Assembly (NCBI RefSeq): GCF_001975665.1
Contig: NZ_CP019419.1
Span: forward strand, 682,001 to 746,000
Source of the DNA: Polaribacter reichenbachii
GTDB lineage: Bacteria; Bacteroidota; Bacteroidia; Flavobacteriales; Flavobacteriaceae
Direction of reading: 5' to 3'
DNA: 64,000 nt
Below, one piece after another: positions 26,628 through 35,432 of this stretch. Made by a program: the position numbers and the translations under genes. Position 1 is the first letter of the stretch, and every line of letters begins with the position of its first letter. The notes under the pieces were generated by a model that was given only the letters and a program-made list of their open reading frames with translations, had not been told where the DNA came from and did not search any database.

Positions 26628-27707
26628 TTACTGAATACTAACTTTAGCACCATTATATAATTTTCCTTCAGCAGAAAATATATAAGCTTCATCAGCATTT
26701 AAACCAGATAAAACCTCTACTTTATCACCATAAGTTCTTCCTAAACGCAACCAACGTAATAAAGCCGTATTACTTGTACTTACTGTATAAACACCAGATA
26801 ATTGTCCGTTTTTAACAAGAGCTTCTGTAGGAATTAAAACCATAGAAGAAGCCGATTTTCTTTCCAAAGGAAACTGAACTGTAGCAAACATCCCTGATAA
26901 AATGGAATCATCTGTTTTAGCTAAAGTTATTTTCACTAAAAATTGTCCACCCGTATTTTTAGCAGAACTACTTACTTCACTTACTTTACCTTGAACAGTT
27001 TTCCCAATTGCTTTCACTAAAACATTTACATTTGTCCCTTTTTTAATTTGAGAAATTTCTGTTTCTGGCACCATTGCAATTACTTCAAAATTATTTGGTG
27101 TTTCTAAACTAATTAAAGGCATTCCAGGATTTGCCATATCACCTTCTTCAATATTTTTACTTGTAATTACACCACTAAAAGGAGCAGTAATATTACTATA
27201 TGTAAATTGTGCATTGATTTCGTTTTTCATTTGTTTTGCAGATTCTAAACCAGCTTTTGCCATTTGGTAATTTGCTGTCATATCATCCATTTCTTTTTGA
27301 GAAATGCTATTACTTGCCATTAAATTTTTAAAACGATTGTAATTTTTTTCTGCATTTGTAAAAGCAGTTTGTGCTTGTGTAATTCCTGCATTTACTTGGG
27401 CTTTTTTTGCTTGCAAATCTGTATTATTAATTGAAACTAACAATTGACCTTTTCTTACTTTATCACCAACATTTACGTGAACTTTGGTTACAAAACCCAT
27501 TATTCTTGTGCTTAAATCTGCACTATTTGTAGCTTGTATTTTTCCGCTTACAGACAAAAATGGGTTATTGCTATTTGCTTTAATTTTATTTACCACAACT
27601 TTAATTGCTGGCGAATTATCTGTACCCGCTTTTTTATCTTCACTACCACAACTCGTTATAAATATTGAAGCTGATAATAAAGTAATTATGTAGATGTATT
27701 TTTTCAT
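26628..27707 (-). CDS. RND periplasmic adaptor (membrane fusion) lipoprotein
   Basis: 359 aa adaptor linking the RND permease to TolC. Lipoprotein signal ends at Cys20 (ASIFITSC). Then a barrel-sandwich/lipoyl half (STRIMGFVTKVHVNVGDKVRK, about 65-85), a helical hairpin (about 95-150), second lipoyl half with FSGVITSKNIEEGD and the beta-barrel domain (VNVLVKAIGKTVQGKVSEVS). Length is normal. It is second in the tolC-adaptor-permease operon, 79 nt after tolC with a GC-rich palindrome between, and 165 nt before the permease with another structured element between. Confidence 0.9.
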   Translation of the reverse strand: MKKYIYIITLLSASIFITSCGSEDKKAGTDNSPAIKVVVNKIKANSNNPFLSVSGKIQATNSADLSTRIMGFVTKVHVNVGDKVRKGQLLVSINNTDLQAKKAQVNAGITQAQTAFTNAEKNYNRFKNLMASNSISQKEMDDMTANYQMAKAGLESAKQMKNEINAQFTYSNITAPFSGVITSKNIEEGDMANPGMPLISLETPNNFEVIAMVPETEISQIKKGTNVNVLVKAIGKTVQGKVSEVSSSAKNTGGQFLVKITLAKTDDSILSGMFATVQFPLERKSASSMVLIPTEALVKNGQLSGVYTVSTSNTALLRWLRLGRTYGDKVEVLSGLNADEAYIFSAEGKLYNGAKVSIQ

Positions 27708-27732
27708 TTGTATGGATTTTATTTTTTAGGTT

Positions 27733-27780
27733 TCGACTGCGCTCAACCAGACAAGATGCTGTCTCCTCGAGCGCAGTCGA
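27733..27780. repeat. GC-rich palindromic intergenic repeat
   Basis: Perfect 12-bp arms TCGACTGCGCTC (27733-27744) and GAGCGCAGTCGA (27769-27780) with an inner AGAC/GTCT pair. GC content is far above the surroundings. The arm sequence is of a kind I recall as dispersed in Flavobacteriaceae. Confidence 0.6.
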
Positions 27781-27786
27781 GAGGTT

Positions 27787-29097
27787 TTATTGCTTTGTTA
27801 AAAATTCTAAATACGTTTGTGTAAAATTAAATTCGAATATTGTTTGATAATATTCTAATTGCTTTTGTGCAAATTGAGTTTCTGCGATTAATAAATCTGA
27901 AGTTTTTTCTAAACCTTCTTTAAATCTATTTTTTCTAATTCTTAAAGATTCCTCTGATTGTTCTACTGCCAATTTTGTTAGTTCTAAGCTATTTTTAGCA
28001 TCTACTAATTGACGCTTTACTTTGTTCAATTCTAAATTACTTTTAGAAACATATTGATTGTACTCTAACTTAGATTTCTCTAATTCAGCTTTACTTTTTT
28101 TAGCTTTTCCAAAACGTTTAGAGCCTTGAAAAATATCCCAACTTAATTGTGCTCCAATAATGTAACCATTTGCATCACCTTGAAATATTTTATCATCATA
28201 CATTTCGTAACTTCCAAAAGCATTTAACCTTGGTAAAAAAGCCATTTTATCAGCTTTATTCATTGCTTCATATCCTTTTAAAGCTAGTTCCATTGCTTTG
28301 ATATCAGATCTGTTTTCAGAGATATTCTTGTCATCAACATTAAAACTAGCAACCGATAAATTTTCTGTTGGTTTGTATACAACATAGGTTTTATCATTCA
28401 TCAAAAAAGACAAATAATTAGAAGCGTTTTGCACATTACTTTTGGCAGTTTGCAATTGATTTTTAACTTCTGTAACTCTCACCTCAACATTTAAAACATC
28501 AGCTCTTTGTAAAAAACCTTCGTTAAAACTATTATCAGCCATTTTTTTATTCGCATTTGCAGCTTCTAACGCTTTTCCTAAAACCTCTACAGCTTTGTAT
28601 GCCAATTGCAATTGCATGTAAGCTTTATCAACTTCAAAAATCATATAATCTTGTGTTCTTTCGGTTTTTAAAGACATTGCTTCCATTTTAGATTTGGCTG
28701 CTTTTCTTTGATAAAAACCATCTAAATTGATAAGAGGTTGTTGTACTTCTATTTTTGTAGCAAAATTTCTTGTTGTTGTTGGGTCATTTAATAAAGCTGG
28801 ATTAAAATCGTTTGCAGTTAATATTTCCTGATTTAATTTAGACCCAAAAGCCATTAACGGATTTGTTGTAGAAATACCTGTATGACTCGCAGTTATGTTT
28901 GGCAAAAACACAGCATTTGTTTGACTATAATCTGCTTTAGCTGCATTAAATTCTTCTTTAGAAATTTTAATACTTGTATTATGTTCTTTCACTTTAGCAA
29001 ATACATCTGCCTTAGAAATCGGTATAATTTCTTGTGCTTGTATACTTAAAGTACTAACAAAAAGAAAAAGTATTAATATTGATTTTATATTTTTCAT
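27787..29097 (-). CDS. TolC family outer-membrane efflux protein
   Basis: 436 aa outer-membrane channel. Signal peptide 1-21 (ending SIQAQ), then two repeats of the OEP domain with long amphipathic helices (for example 130-215 and 330-420) and GNAYIIG/AQLSWDIFQGSKRFGKAKKSKAE-like strands. First gene of the efflux operon; a Crp/Fnr-type site and TACTTTTG box lie upstream. Together the operon builds a tripartite pump spanning both membranes. Confidence 0.9.
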   Translation of the reverse strand: MKNIKSILILFLFVSTLSIQAQEIIPISKADVFAKVKEHNTSIKISKEEFNAAKADYSQTNAVFLPNITASHTGISTTNPLMAFGSKLNQEILTANDFNPALLNDPTTTRNFATKIEVQQPLINLDGFYQRKAAKSKMEAMSLKTERTQDYMIFEVDKAYMQLQLAYKAVEVLGKALEAANANKKMADNSFNEGFLQRADVLNVEVRVTEVKNQLQTAKSNVQNASNYLSFLMNDKTYVVYKPTENLSVASFNVDDKNISENRSDIKAMELALKGYEAMNKADKMAFLPRLNAFGSYEMYDDKIFQGDANGYIIGAQLSWDIFQGSKRFGKAKKSKAELEKSKLEYNQYVSKSNLELNKVKRQLVDAKNSLELTKLAVEQSEESLRIRKNRFKEGLEKTSDLLIAETQFAQKQLEYYQTIFEFNFTQTYLEFLTKQ

Positions 29098-29118
29098 TGA
29101 TCATTTAATTATCTAGCA

Positions 29119-29163
29119 CAAAAGTAAGTTGAGAATAAAGAGTAGTCTGTAACCTTTGTAACA
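29119..29163 (-). promoter_or_regulatory. TolC-operon promoter with Crp/Fnr-like site
   Basis: Site TGTAAC-CTTT-GTAACA at 29148-29163 (one mismatch to the palindrome) and -7 box TACTTTTG at 29119-29126 on the minus strand. Site centre to box edge is 29.5 bp, the class II activator geometry. The ATG is at 29097. Confidence 0.65.
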
Positions 29164-29182
29164 CAACCCAATTTTTGACAAA

Positions 29183-29209
29183 AAAAAGAGGGTTAAAAAC
29201 CCTCTTTTT
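29183..29209 (-). terminator. terminator of the SQR-like/45-aa unit
   Basis: Perfect 12-bp stem AAAAAGAGGGTT / AACCCTCTTTTT with a 3-nt loop; T-rich continuation on the minus strand. It lies 48 nt after the 45-aa ORF stop and before the TolC promoter, which separates the two transcripts. Confidence 0.85.
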
Positions 29210-29256
29210 CAAGGTATTATTAACAATACCTTAACCAACCAAAACTGACAACTACA

Positions 29257-29394
29257 TCAGCTTACCTTTCTAGTTCCTCCATGTCCTCCAGCAACAACAA
29301 TCATTATTTTTATACTTAAATAAATGAATTTGAAAAACTGGATGATAGGATTCATAATTTTAAATCTTTGATATTTTGATATTCTTTGTGTCAT
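29257..29394 (-). CDS. 45-aa small protein downstream of the SQR-like gene
   Basis: ATG at 29392-29394, TGA at 29257-29259, 13 nt behind the SQR-like flavoprotein and followed 48 nt later by a strong terminator that ends this transcript. Product is a basic start (MTQRISKYQRFK), a hydrophobic stretch about 16-35 that could insert in the membrane, and a Gly-rich tail AGGHGGTRKVS. The ORF fills the only open space between its neighbour and the terminator, which is why I believe it. No family recognised. It may be a small partner of the quinone-reducing enzyme at the membrane, but this is a guess. Confidence 0.5.
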   Translation of the reverse strand: MTQRISKYQRFKIMNPIIQFFKFIYLSIKIMIVVAGGHGGTRKVS

Positions 29395-29407
29395 AATTTG
29401 ATGTTTT

Positions 29408-30865
29408 TTATTCAGGAATTAACCACCAAAATGGTCGCATTTTAGCTTTGTAAATAAATGCATAATGCAATGCTAATTTTAACCAATGGCCAGCTAAACC
29501 TATTTCGCCAAAGGTTTTTCCTAATTTTCTCCCTTGTGTATTTGGATATTTTTCATAGTCTGGAACAATAGGAAACGTTGTTATACTTACTCCACTTCCA
29601 GAAGTTAAACCATAACCTGCAGATGCTATACAAGCAGCTCCCATATTTCCTAAAGAACCTTTATGATGCATAGAATCTTCTCCTTTTTTAATAGAATCTA
29701 TAATATTATCTGCTACTAATTTTGCAGTAATTCCAGAAGGCATTCCTGTTCTTGGCGGAGAAGGTGAAATTGCTGTTCCGTTTTTACTAGTTCTAGGTTT
29801 AGAAATTGCGTGTGGAGGAGCAAAAGCAATTCCTGGTGCAAAAATGTTTTTATAATTTGGATTCTGATAAGTTTCTGGCCAATCTTTAACAGACCATTCC
29901 TCATAAGGTTTTGGTGTATAATCTGCATCAACAAGCATAAAACCTTTAAATAGTTTTTCTGTTATGTCTTTTTCATTCTTATCATAAGCTTTAAATCCGT
30001 GACCAGAAAAAGTCGGAATTAACATTGCAAAATCATAGGTTTCTGTTTTGTGTTCTCCTTCTAAGTTTTCATAATAAGCTAACCCGTCTTCAATTTTATT
30101 AACTCCTGCTCCTAATATCCATTTAATACCTCTGTCTTCAAAAATCATTTCGACCATTTCATTCGATTTCATAGTCATAGATCCATAACTCAAAAGCATT
30201 CCATCCATACCAAAATCACCTAATTGATATTCATTAGAAATCCATGTGATTTCTGCCATTTCTCGTACATTATGTTTGTGTAATTCTTGTTCTACATTTA
30301 AAATATACTCAAAAGCTGCACCTTGACAAGTAGATTTTGCGTGACCAGTACCAATTAAAATCTTAGCCTTTTTTCCTTTTTTCATCTCTTGGATTAAGGC
30401 TTCTAAACCCTGCCAAGCGTGATCTGCATGTGTGTATGTACAAACAGAATAGGTTTTATTTTCGCCAGGAATCAAACCTTCTGTAGCCTCAAAATTTAAT
30501 TTTGGGCCAGTGGCATTTATCAAGTAATCGTATGTAACTTTTTCTTGAGTTCCTTTGTTTTCTCCAACAACATATTCTGCTAAAACATATGGTTTTTCTT
30601 CCTTAACATCACCCTCAGGAAAAAATGAAATTGCTTTTGCTTGTTTATAACCAATACCCTTTTTCTGATACAAAGGTGCTAAAGGAAATAAGATTTTTTC
30701 TGATTTCATTCTACCAATTCCTACCCAAATATTAGATGGAATCCATTGATAATTACTATTAGGAGAAACCACAACAACTTCATGTTCTTTTGGCAACTTT
30801 CTCCTTAAATGAGAAGCTGCTACATGACCAGAAATTCCTGCACCTAAAATGACAATTTTAGACAT
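29408..30865 (-). CDS. FAD-dependent oxidoreductase, sulfide:quinone oxidoreductase-like
   Basis: 485 aa flavoprotein with the N-terminal Rossmann motif GAGISG (8-13) and a second dinucleotide-like strand KILIGTG (168-174). Cys180 (STCQGAAFEY) and Cys412 (GAACIASAG) occupy places like the redox cysteine pair of sulfide:quinone oxidoreductases. The C-terminus is amphipathic and aromatic-rich (HYAFIYKAKMRPFWWLIPE), fitting monotopic membrane attachment near the quinone pool. SQR oxidises sulfide to polysulfide and reduces quinone; a related substrate is possible. Preceded by a Crp/Fnr-like site and a perfect TATCTTTG box, followed by the 45-aa ORF. Confidence 0.8.
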   Translation of the reverse strand: MSKIVILGAGISGHVAASHLRRKLPKEHEVVVVSPNSNYQWIPSNIWVGIGRMKSEKILFPLAPLYQKKGIGYKQAKAISFFPEGDVKEEKPYVLAEYVVGENKGTQEKVTYDYLINATGPKLNFEATEGLIPGENKTYSVCTYTHADHAWQGLEALIQEMKKGKKAKILIGTGHAKSTCQGAAFEYILNVEQELHKHNVREMAEITWISNEYQLGDFGMDGMLLSYGSMTMKSNEMVEMIFEDRGIKWILGAGVNKIEDGLAYYENLEGEHKTETYDFAMLIPTFSGHGFKAYDKNEKDITEKLFKGFMLVDADYTPKPYEEWSVKDWPETYQNPNYKNIFAPGIAFAPPHAISKPRTSKNGTAISPSPPRTGMPSGITAKLVADNIIDSIKKGEDSMHHKGSLGNMGAACIASAGYGLTSGSGVSITTFPIVPDYEKYPNTQGRKLGKTFGEIGLAGHWLKLALHYAFIYKAKMRPFWWLIPE

Positions 30866-30880
30866 ATTTTATGTTTTATC

Positions 30881-30926
30881 CAAAGATAGCATCAACATAA
30901 AATATACACAGCAACATTTGTTACAT
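30881..30926 (-). promoter_or_regulatory. SQR-like gene promoter with Crp/Fnr-like site
   Basis: Site AGCAAC-ATTT-GTTACA at 30911-30926 and perfect -7 box TATCTTTG at 30881-30888 on the minus strand. Centre-to-box distance is 30.5 bp. ATG at 30865. Confidence 0.65.
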
Positions 30927-30931
30927 AACAA

Positions 30932-30955
30932 AAAAGCAGCTAGTTAGCTGCTTCT
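30932..30955 (-). terminator. terminator overlapping the end of the cyd operon
   Basis: On the minus strand AAGCAGCT-AACT-AGCTGCTT followed by TTTTG; the stem includes the stop codon of the 102-aa gene. It closes cydA-cydB-orf102 just before the SQR promoter. Coordinates are good to about one base. Confidence 0.75.
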
Positions 30956-31248
30956 TTGTTCATTTTATTATATATCATTTTTATAGAAATAAGGCCTAAA
31001 ACTCCGCCTAAAAAAGACACAATACAATTGATTATAAACAACCAAATATGAAAAGATTCATTTTGTATTATATACCAAGGATTAAAACCCAATCTACCAA
31101 ACAATTTGATGAATAAAATACTACCAAATACTCCAATTAATGTATTTCCTGTAAAACCAAAAGAGTATTTTTTTTTAAAATATCCGAAGAAATTTGCTCC
31201 AATAATACCAATAAAAATACTAATTAAAGAGATTAAAGTACCTGTCAT
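30940..31248 (-). CDS. small membrane protein downstream of cydB
   Basis: 102 aa protein with three hydrophobic segments (about 3-22, 32-50, 66-90) and glycine patches (FIGIIGANFFGYF, GNTLIGVFGSI) reminiscent of GlsB/YeaQ-type small membrane proteins, though I am not sure of the family. It follows cydB by 13 nt and ends in a hairpin terminator that overlaps its stop codon, so it is the third gene of the cyd operon. It is not a CydX-type subunit (those are about 37 aa with one helix). Confidence 0.65.
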   Translation of the reverse strand: MTGTLISLISIFIGIIGANFFGYFKKKYSFGFTGNTLIGVFGSILFIKLFGRLGFNPWYIIQNESFHIWLFIINCIVSFLGGVLGLISIKMIYNKMNKEAAN

Positions 31249-31261
31249 AACATTAAACTAA

Positions 31262-32338
31262 TTAATGTTCTCCATAACCAACATTATCCATTTTTCCTTT
31301 AAAAACCTTGTACTGAATTACCATATAAACAGTTACTAAAACTGCTGCAATTGCAAACCAATACACACCTACAGACAAACCATATTCATCTGCAGCAACA
31401 TTATACAAAGTTAAATCTGGGTTTATATTATTTGTTGATGGCAATACTTTTGGAAAAATAGATGCCACTGTTGATGTTAATCCGCCAAAAAGAAATAACG
31501 ATGAAAACAAAAATCCAAGTCCGTGTTTTTTGAATGATTTTACTTTAAACAAACCGAATAAACCTGTAAAAGTGATGATTGGAAAAATAAATAACCAAGG
31601 TTTGTCTAAGAAGTTATGAAATGGTTTTGGTTCAATAATATGCCAAACTAAAAGCGAAATTATTACCAAACCTAGCAAGACAAAATTTAAATTAAAAACT
31701 ACATTTTTCAATTTTTCGTTGATGTCTGAATTGGTTTTAAAAATTATCCAGTTTGCACCGTGAATTGTTAAAGAAACTACACCAATAATTCCTAACAACA
31801 AAGTAAACCAATCAATAATTCCTAATTGTTCTGTTTGCGGACTAAAAGTCGGATTCCAAAGTGGTAAAAAGAAATAATGTGCTTCTTGCGTAGAAACACC
31901 ATTTACAACGTTTCCTAAATTTACACCTCTTACCACGTTTCCTAAAGCAACTCCAAAAAATAAAGCTAATAATAAACTTGAAATTCCGAATGCTTTATCC
32001 CAAATGGCTTCCCATATTCTGTTATGAACTTGCCCTCTTAATTCTAACCCAATAGCTCTAAAAATAAGCAACCATAAAATCATCATTAAAGGCAAATAAA
32101 AACCACTAAAAGAAGATGCGTATAAAGTAGGAAAAGCAAAAAACAATACACCTCCAGAAGCAATTAGCCAAACCTCGTTAGCATCCCAAAAAGGACCAAT
32201 TGCATTTGTTATTGCTTTTTTATCTTTTTCTTTTTTAGCAAAAAATAAATGAATAATTCCTGCTCCAAAATCATAACCATCTAAAATTACATAAACAGCC
32301 AACATTGTCATTAAAACGATATACCAAAATAATTCCAT
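31262..32338 (-). CDS. cydB: cytochrome bd ubiquinol oxidase subunit II
   Basis: 358 aa membrane subunit of the bd-type terminal oxidase. The start MELFWYIVLMTMLAVYVILDGYDFGAG shows the CydB signature (LDGYDFGAG, 20-28); GPFWDANEVWLIASGG (48-63) follows. About eight to nine helices, normal length. It pairs with CydA, encoded 5 nt upstream, to oxidise quinol and reduce oxygen with high affinity; bd oxidases also resist sulfide and nitric oxide, relevant to the SQR-like gene next to it. Confidence 0.95.
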   Translation of the reverse strand: MELFWYIVLMTMLAVYVILDGYDFGAGIIHLFFAKKEKDKKAITNAIGPFWDANEVWLIASGGVLFFAFPTLYASSFSGFYLPLMMILWLLIFRAIGLELRGQVHNRIWEAIWDKAFGISSLLLALFFGVALGNVVRGVNLGNVVNGVSTQEAHYFFLPLWNPTFSPQTEQLGIIDWFTLLLGIIGVVSLTIHGANWIIFKTNSDINEKLKNVVFNLNFVLLGLVIISLLVWHIIEPKPFHNFLDKPWLFIFPIITFTGLFGLFKVKSFKKHGLGFLFSSLFLFGGLTSTVASIFPKVLPSTNNINPDLTLYNVAADEYGLSVGVYWFAIAAVLVTVYMVIQYKVFKGKMDNVGYGEH

Positions 32339-32343
32339 AATTC

Positions 32344-33675
32344 TTAGTGTGTTTCTGGTTCTGGACCTTTATTAATAATTTTACCTGCTAACATTAAAAA
32401 TAACATTCCTAAAAGGAGATATAAACCAATAAAACCTAATAAAGTAAATAGTGTATTTCCTGATGAAACTGTTGGTGAGGCTCCGTCTGCAGTTTTTAAT
32501 AAATTGTAAACCAACCAAGGTTGTCTACCCAATTCTGCTGTGTACCAACCTGTAGTATTTGCAATGTATGGAAAAGGTAACATAAACATTAGCGACCATA
32601 AAATCCATTTTGTTTTGTATAATTTCCTTCGGAATAATTGCACTGTTGCCAATAACATTAAACCTATAAAAATGGTTCCTAAACCAACCATTATATGATA
32701 AGAATAATACAATCCAGGTACATTTGTTGGGTGTACACTTTTATCAAATTCATTTAAACCTTTAATTTCTGCATTCCAATCTTGATAGGTTAAAAAACTT
32801 AAAATATTTGGAACTGCAATTTTGTTATCCAACTTCTTTTCTAACATATTTGGTTGCCCAATTAAAACAATTTCAGAACCTCCTTCTTCAGTTTCAAAAA
32901 TCCCTTCCATAGCAGCAAATGTTGCAGGTTGATATTTTACTACGTTTTTGGCAACTAAATCTCCTGTTGGAAAAGCCACTAACAAACTAGAAAATAATCC
33001 AAAAATAACGCCTGTTTTTACAAACATTTTTCCGAATTCGTGATGTTTATTATTCAACAAATAAAAGGCTCCAATTGCAGCAACTACAAAAGATGATGTT
33101 ACAATAGATGCTGCTTGATTGTGTAAATAAGAAGGCAATAACCAAGGATTAGAAAATAAAGCGCCAAAATTATTTAAAACAAATTTTCCGTTTTCTATAA
33201 TTTCATAACCTACAGGATGCTGCATCCAAGAATGTGTGGCAATAATTAAATAACCACTTGCCCAAGAACCTAAAAATACGAGAAAACCAGTGAGAAAATG
33301 GAGTTTATGACCTAACAACTTTTCACCAAAAAGAAAAAGCCCTAAAAAGGACGATTCTAAAAAGAAAGAAAACATCCCTTCCATGGCTAAAGTTTGACCA
33401 ATAATTCCTCCTGTTAATTCAGAAAATTTCGCCCAGTTTGTACCAAATTGGAATTCCATAGGAATACCAGTTACAACTCCCATTGCAAAATTAAGTGCAA
33501 AAATTTTCATCCAAAATTTTGCAGCATCATTGTATTTTTCGACTTGAGTTCTTAAAAATTTCCATTTAAAATACACAATCATCAATGACAAACCCATTGT
33601 TAATTGCGGAAATAAATAGTGAAATGTGATAGTAAATGCAAACTGCATTCTATCATAGAATAGCATATCTTCCAT
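32344..33675 (-). CDS. cydA: cytochrome bd ubiquinol oxidase subunit I
   Basis: 443 aa haem-bearing subunit. Starts with MLFYDRMQFAFTITFHYLFP containing His19, the haem b595/d ligand position in E. coli CydA. GMEFQ-type segment (GIPMEFQFGTNWAKFSELTGG) and WMQHPVGYE are conserved. Length about 440 aa means the short Q-loop class (E. coli CydA is 522 aa). The promoter carries a perfect TGTAAC-N4-GTTACA palindrome (33721-33736) about 50 nt upstream of the ATG, suggesting control by the Crp/Fnr protein encoded nearby. Confidence 0.95.
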   Translation of the reverse strand: MEDMLFYDRMQFAFTITFHYLFPQLTMGLSLMIVYFKWKFLRTQVEKYNDAAKFWMKIFALNFAMGVVTGIPMEFQFGTNWAKFSELTGGIIGQTLAMEGMFSFFLESSFLGLFLFGEKLLGHKLHFLTGFLVFLGSWASGYLIIATHSWMQHPVGYEIIENGKFVLNNFGALFSNPWLLPSYLHNQAASIVTSSFVVAAIGAFYLLNNKHHEFGKMFVKTGVIFGLFSSLLVAFPTGDLVAKNVVKYQPATFAAMEGIFETEEGGSEIVLIGQPNMLEKKLDNKIAVPNILSFLTYQDWNAEIKGLNEFDKSVHPTNVPGLYYSYHIMVGLGTIFIGLMLLATVQLFRRKLYKTKWILWSLMFMLPFPYIANTTGWYTAELGRQPWLVYNLLKTADGASPTVSSGNTLFTLLGFIGLYLLLGMLFLMLAGKIINKGPEPETH

Positions 33676-33691
33676 ACCCTTATTTTGAACT

Positions 33692-33736
33692 ATAAAAATA
33701 CAAAAACAAGATTGCTAATCTGTAACATTTGTTACA
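33692..33736 (-). promoter_or_regulatory. cydA promoter with perfect Crp/Fnr-like palindrome
   Basis: TGTAAC-ATTT-GTTACA at 33721-33736, both arms perfect. The box at 33693-33700 reads TATTTTTA, one base off consensus, the most degenerate of the four promoters, as expected where an activator is needed. Confidence 0.65.
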
Positions 33737-33740
33737 ATTC

Positions 33741-34328
33741 TTAATGTTTTTTAATGAATTTCATAAACAGTTCCATTCCTTGTCTATTTGGATAAGAATT
33801 GTAGCATTCTTCTAAAATATCAACAGAAAAATAGGGTTTAAAATAAGTTAAATATTCTTCTTTATTCCCACCAAAAGGTGGATGATCTTCATTGAGTTTT
33901 GCATCAAACAATAAACCAACTAACTTTCCATTTTGATGCAATAAATCTCTCATTTTTGATGCATATTTTGCTCTTAAATCAGGATTGATTGCACAGAAAA
34001 AAGTTTGTTCTATAATCAAATCGAAATCACCTTCTAAATCAAAAAAATTGCCAAGAATTAATTGAACTTCTGGGAAATTAGGCGCTCTTTTTTTTAAATT
34101 TTCTAAAGGTTCTTTAGAAATATCTAAAACATAAACATTTTTAAATCCGTTGTTAAAAAGATATTCAGCTTCATAAGAGTTTCCAGCACCAGGAATTAAT
34201 ATTTTAAGCGTTTTGTTAGTTAATTGATCAAAATATGATTTTAAAGGGTTAGAAATATCACCTAAATCCCAACCAATTTTATTTGTTTTATACTTATTTC
34301 CCCAAAAATCCTTAGATAAATTCAACAT
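33741..34328 (-). CDS. TPMT-family SAM-dependent methyltransferase
   Basis: 195 aa class I methyltransferase. Thiopurine methyltransferase-like signs: DFWGNKYKTNKIGWDLG at the start, motif I LIPGAGNSYEAEYLFNNG (44-61), VLDIS, and EQTFFCAINPDLRAKY. Members methylate thiols, selenium compounds, halides or thiocyanate. The stop codon directly borders the Crp/Fnr-like site of cydA. Divergent from nadA across 100 bp. Substrate unknown; thiol or sulfide-type substrates would suit the neighbourhood. Confidence 0.85.
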   Translation of the reverse strand: MLNLSKDFWGNKYKTNKIGWDLGDISNPLKSYFDQLTNKTLKILIPGAGNSYEAEYLFNNGFKNVYVLDISKEPLENLKKRAPNFPEVQLILGNFFDLEGDFDLIIEQTFFCAINPDLRAKYASKMRDLLHQNGKLVGLLFDAKLNEDHPPFGGNKEEYLTYFKPYFSVDILEECYNSYPNRQGMELFMKFIKKH

Positions 34329-34370
34329 TACTTATTTTATCGTTATAAATTCATAGAATAACATGAATAG

Positions 34371-34402
34371 TTTCACTAGCTCCAAAATAGAGTTTATATT
34401 TG
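34371..34402 (+). promoter_or_regulatory. nadA promoter
   Basis: TTTC (34371-34374), 20-bp spacer, TATATTTG (34395-34402); ATG at 34429. Confidence 0.55.
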
Positions 34403-34428
34403 TACTCTAGTTAAAAATATACATTTTT

Positions 34429-35424
34429 ATGGAAACTTTAGCAACCGCAAAAAGAAATCTAAATGAGAAAGGATTTTTAGATATAGAAACACCTAATATT
34501 GATTATGTTGAGGAGATTTTAAAGCTAAAAAAAGAAAAAAATGCAGTGATTCTAGCACATTATTATCAAATTGATGAAATACAAGAAATTGCAGATTTTG
34601 TTGGTGATAGTTTAGCTTTAGCGCAACAAGCAGCCAAAACAGATGCAGATGTAATTGTTTTTGCAGGTGTGCATTTTATGGCAGAAACTGCAAAAATTTT
34701 AAATCCTACTAAAAAAGTTTTATTACCAGATTTATTAGCGGGTTGTTCTTTGGCAGACTCTTGTCCGCCAGAAAGTTTTGCTGCATTTAAAAAACAACAT
34801 CCAGATCATTTAGTGGTAACTTACATTAACTGTTCTGCAGAAATAAAAGCGTTAAGCGATTATGTTTGTACATCATCTAACGCAAAAAAAATTATAGATT
34901 CTTTACCAAAAGAGCAACCTATAATATTTGCTCCAGACAGAAATTTAGGCGATTATCTTAACAAAGAGACTGGTAGAGAGATGTTACTTTGGGATGGGGC
35001 TTGTATGGTCCATGAAGCTTTTTCTATGGAAAAGTTAATCGACTTATACAAAGAACATCCAGATGCAGAAATAATTGCACACCCAGAATCTGAAGCACAT
35101 TTACTTAAAGTTGCTAAATATATTGGCTCTACTTCAGGTTTATTAAACTATGTAAAAAACAGCGAAAAAAACAAGTTTATTGTGGCAACAGAAGCTGGTA
35201 TTTTGTTTGAAATGATGCAAGAAAACCCAGATAAAATTATTATTCCTGCTCCTGCAAAAGAAGATAACACTTGTGCTTGCAGCGAATGTGCATATATGAA
35301 AATGAATACAATGAAAAAATTGTATTTATGTTTAAAACACGAATTGCCTAATATTGAAGTTGAAAGCGAATTGGCAAAAAAAGCAATTATTCCTATTAAC
35401 AGAATGTTAGAATTATCAAAATAA
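34429..35424 (+). CDS. nadA: quinolinate synthase
   Basis: 331 aa iron-sulfur enzyme condensing iminoaspartate with dihydroxyacetone phosphate to quinolinate in de novo NAD synthesis. [20 protein letters not shown] (43-62) and the cluster cysteines Cys106 ([14 protein letters not shown]), Cys192 (DGACMVHE) and one of the CACSEC group (282-287) are visible. Length is typical. TATATTTG at 34395-34402 with a TTTC 20 bp upstream makes a good promoter. nadB follows 8 nt after the stop; nadC is not in the window. Confidence 0.96.
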   Translation: METLATAKRNLNEKGFLDIETPNIDYVEEILKLKKEKNAVILAHYYQIDEIQEIADFVGDSLALAQQAAKTDADVIVFAGVHFMAETAKILNPTKKVLLPDLLAGCSLADSCPPESFAAFKKQHPDHLVVTYINCSAEIKALSDYVCTSSNAKKIIDSLPKEQPIIFAPDRNLGDYLNKETGREMLLWDGACMVHEAFSMEKLIDLYKEHPDAEIIAHPESEAHLLKVAKYIGSTSGLLNYVKNSEKNKFIVATEAGILFEMMQENPDKIIIPAPAKEDNTCACSECAYMKMNTMKKLYLCLKHELPNIEVESELAKKAIIPINRMLELSK

Positions 35425-35432
35425 AAAAACAA

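Noticed and set aside
35148..35432. 94-aa open frame opposite nadA
   Set aside because: Shadow of the well-supported nadA gene; no promoter box or family features.
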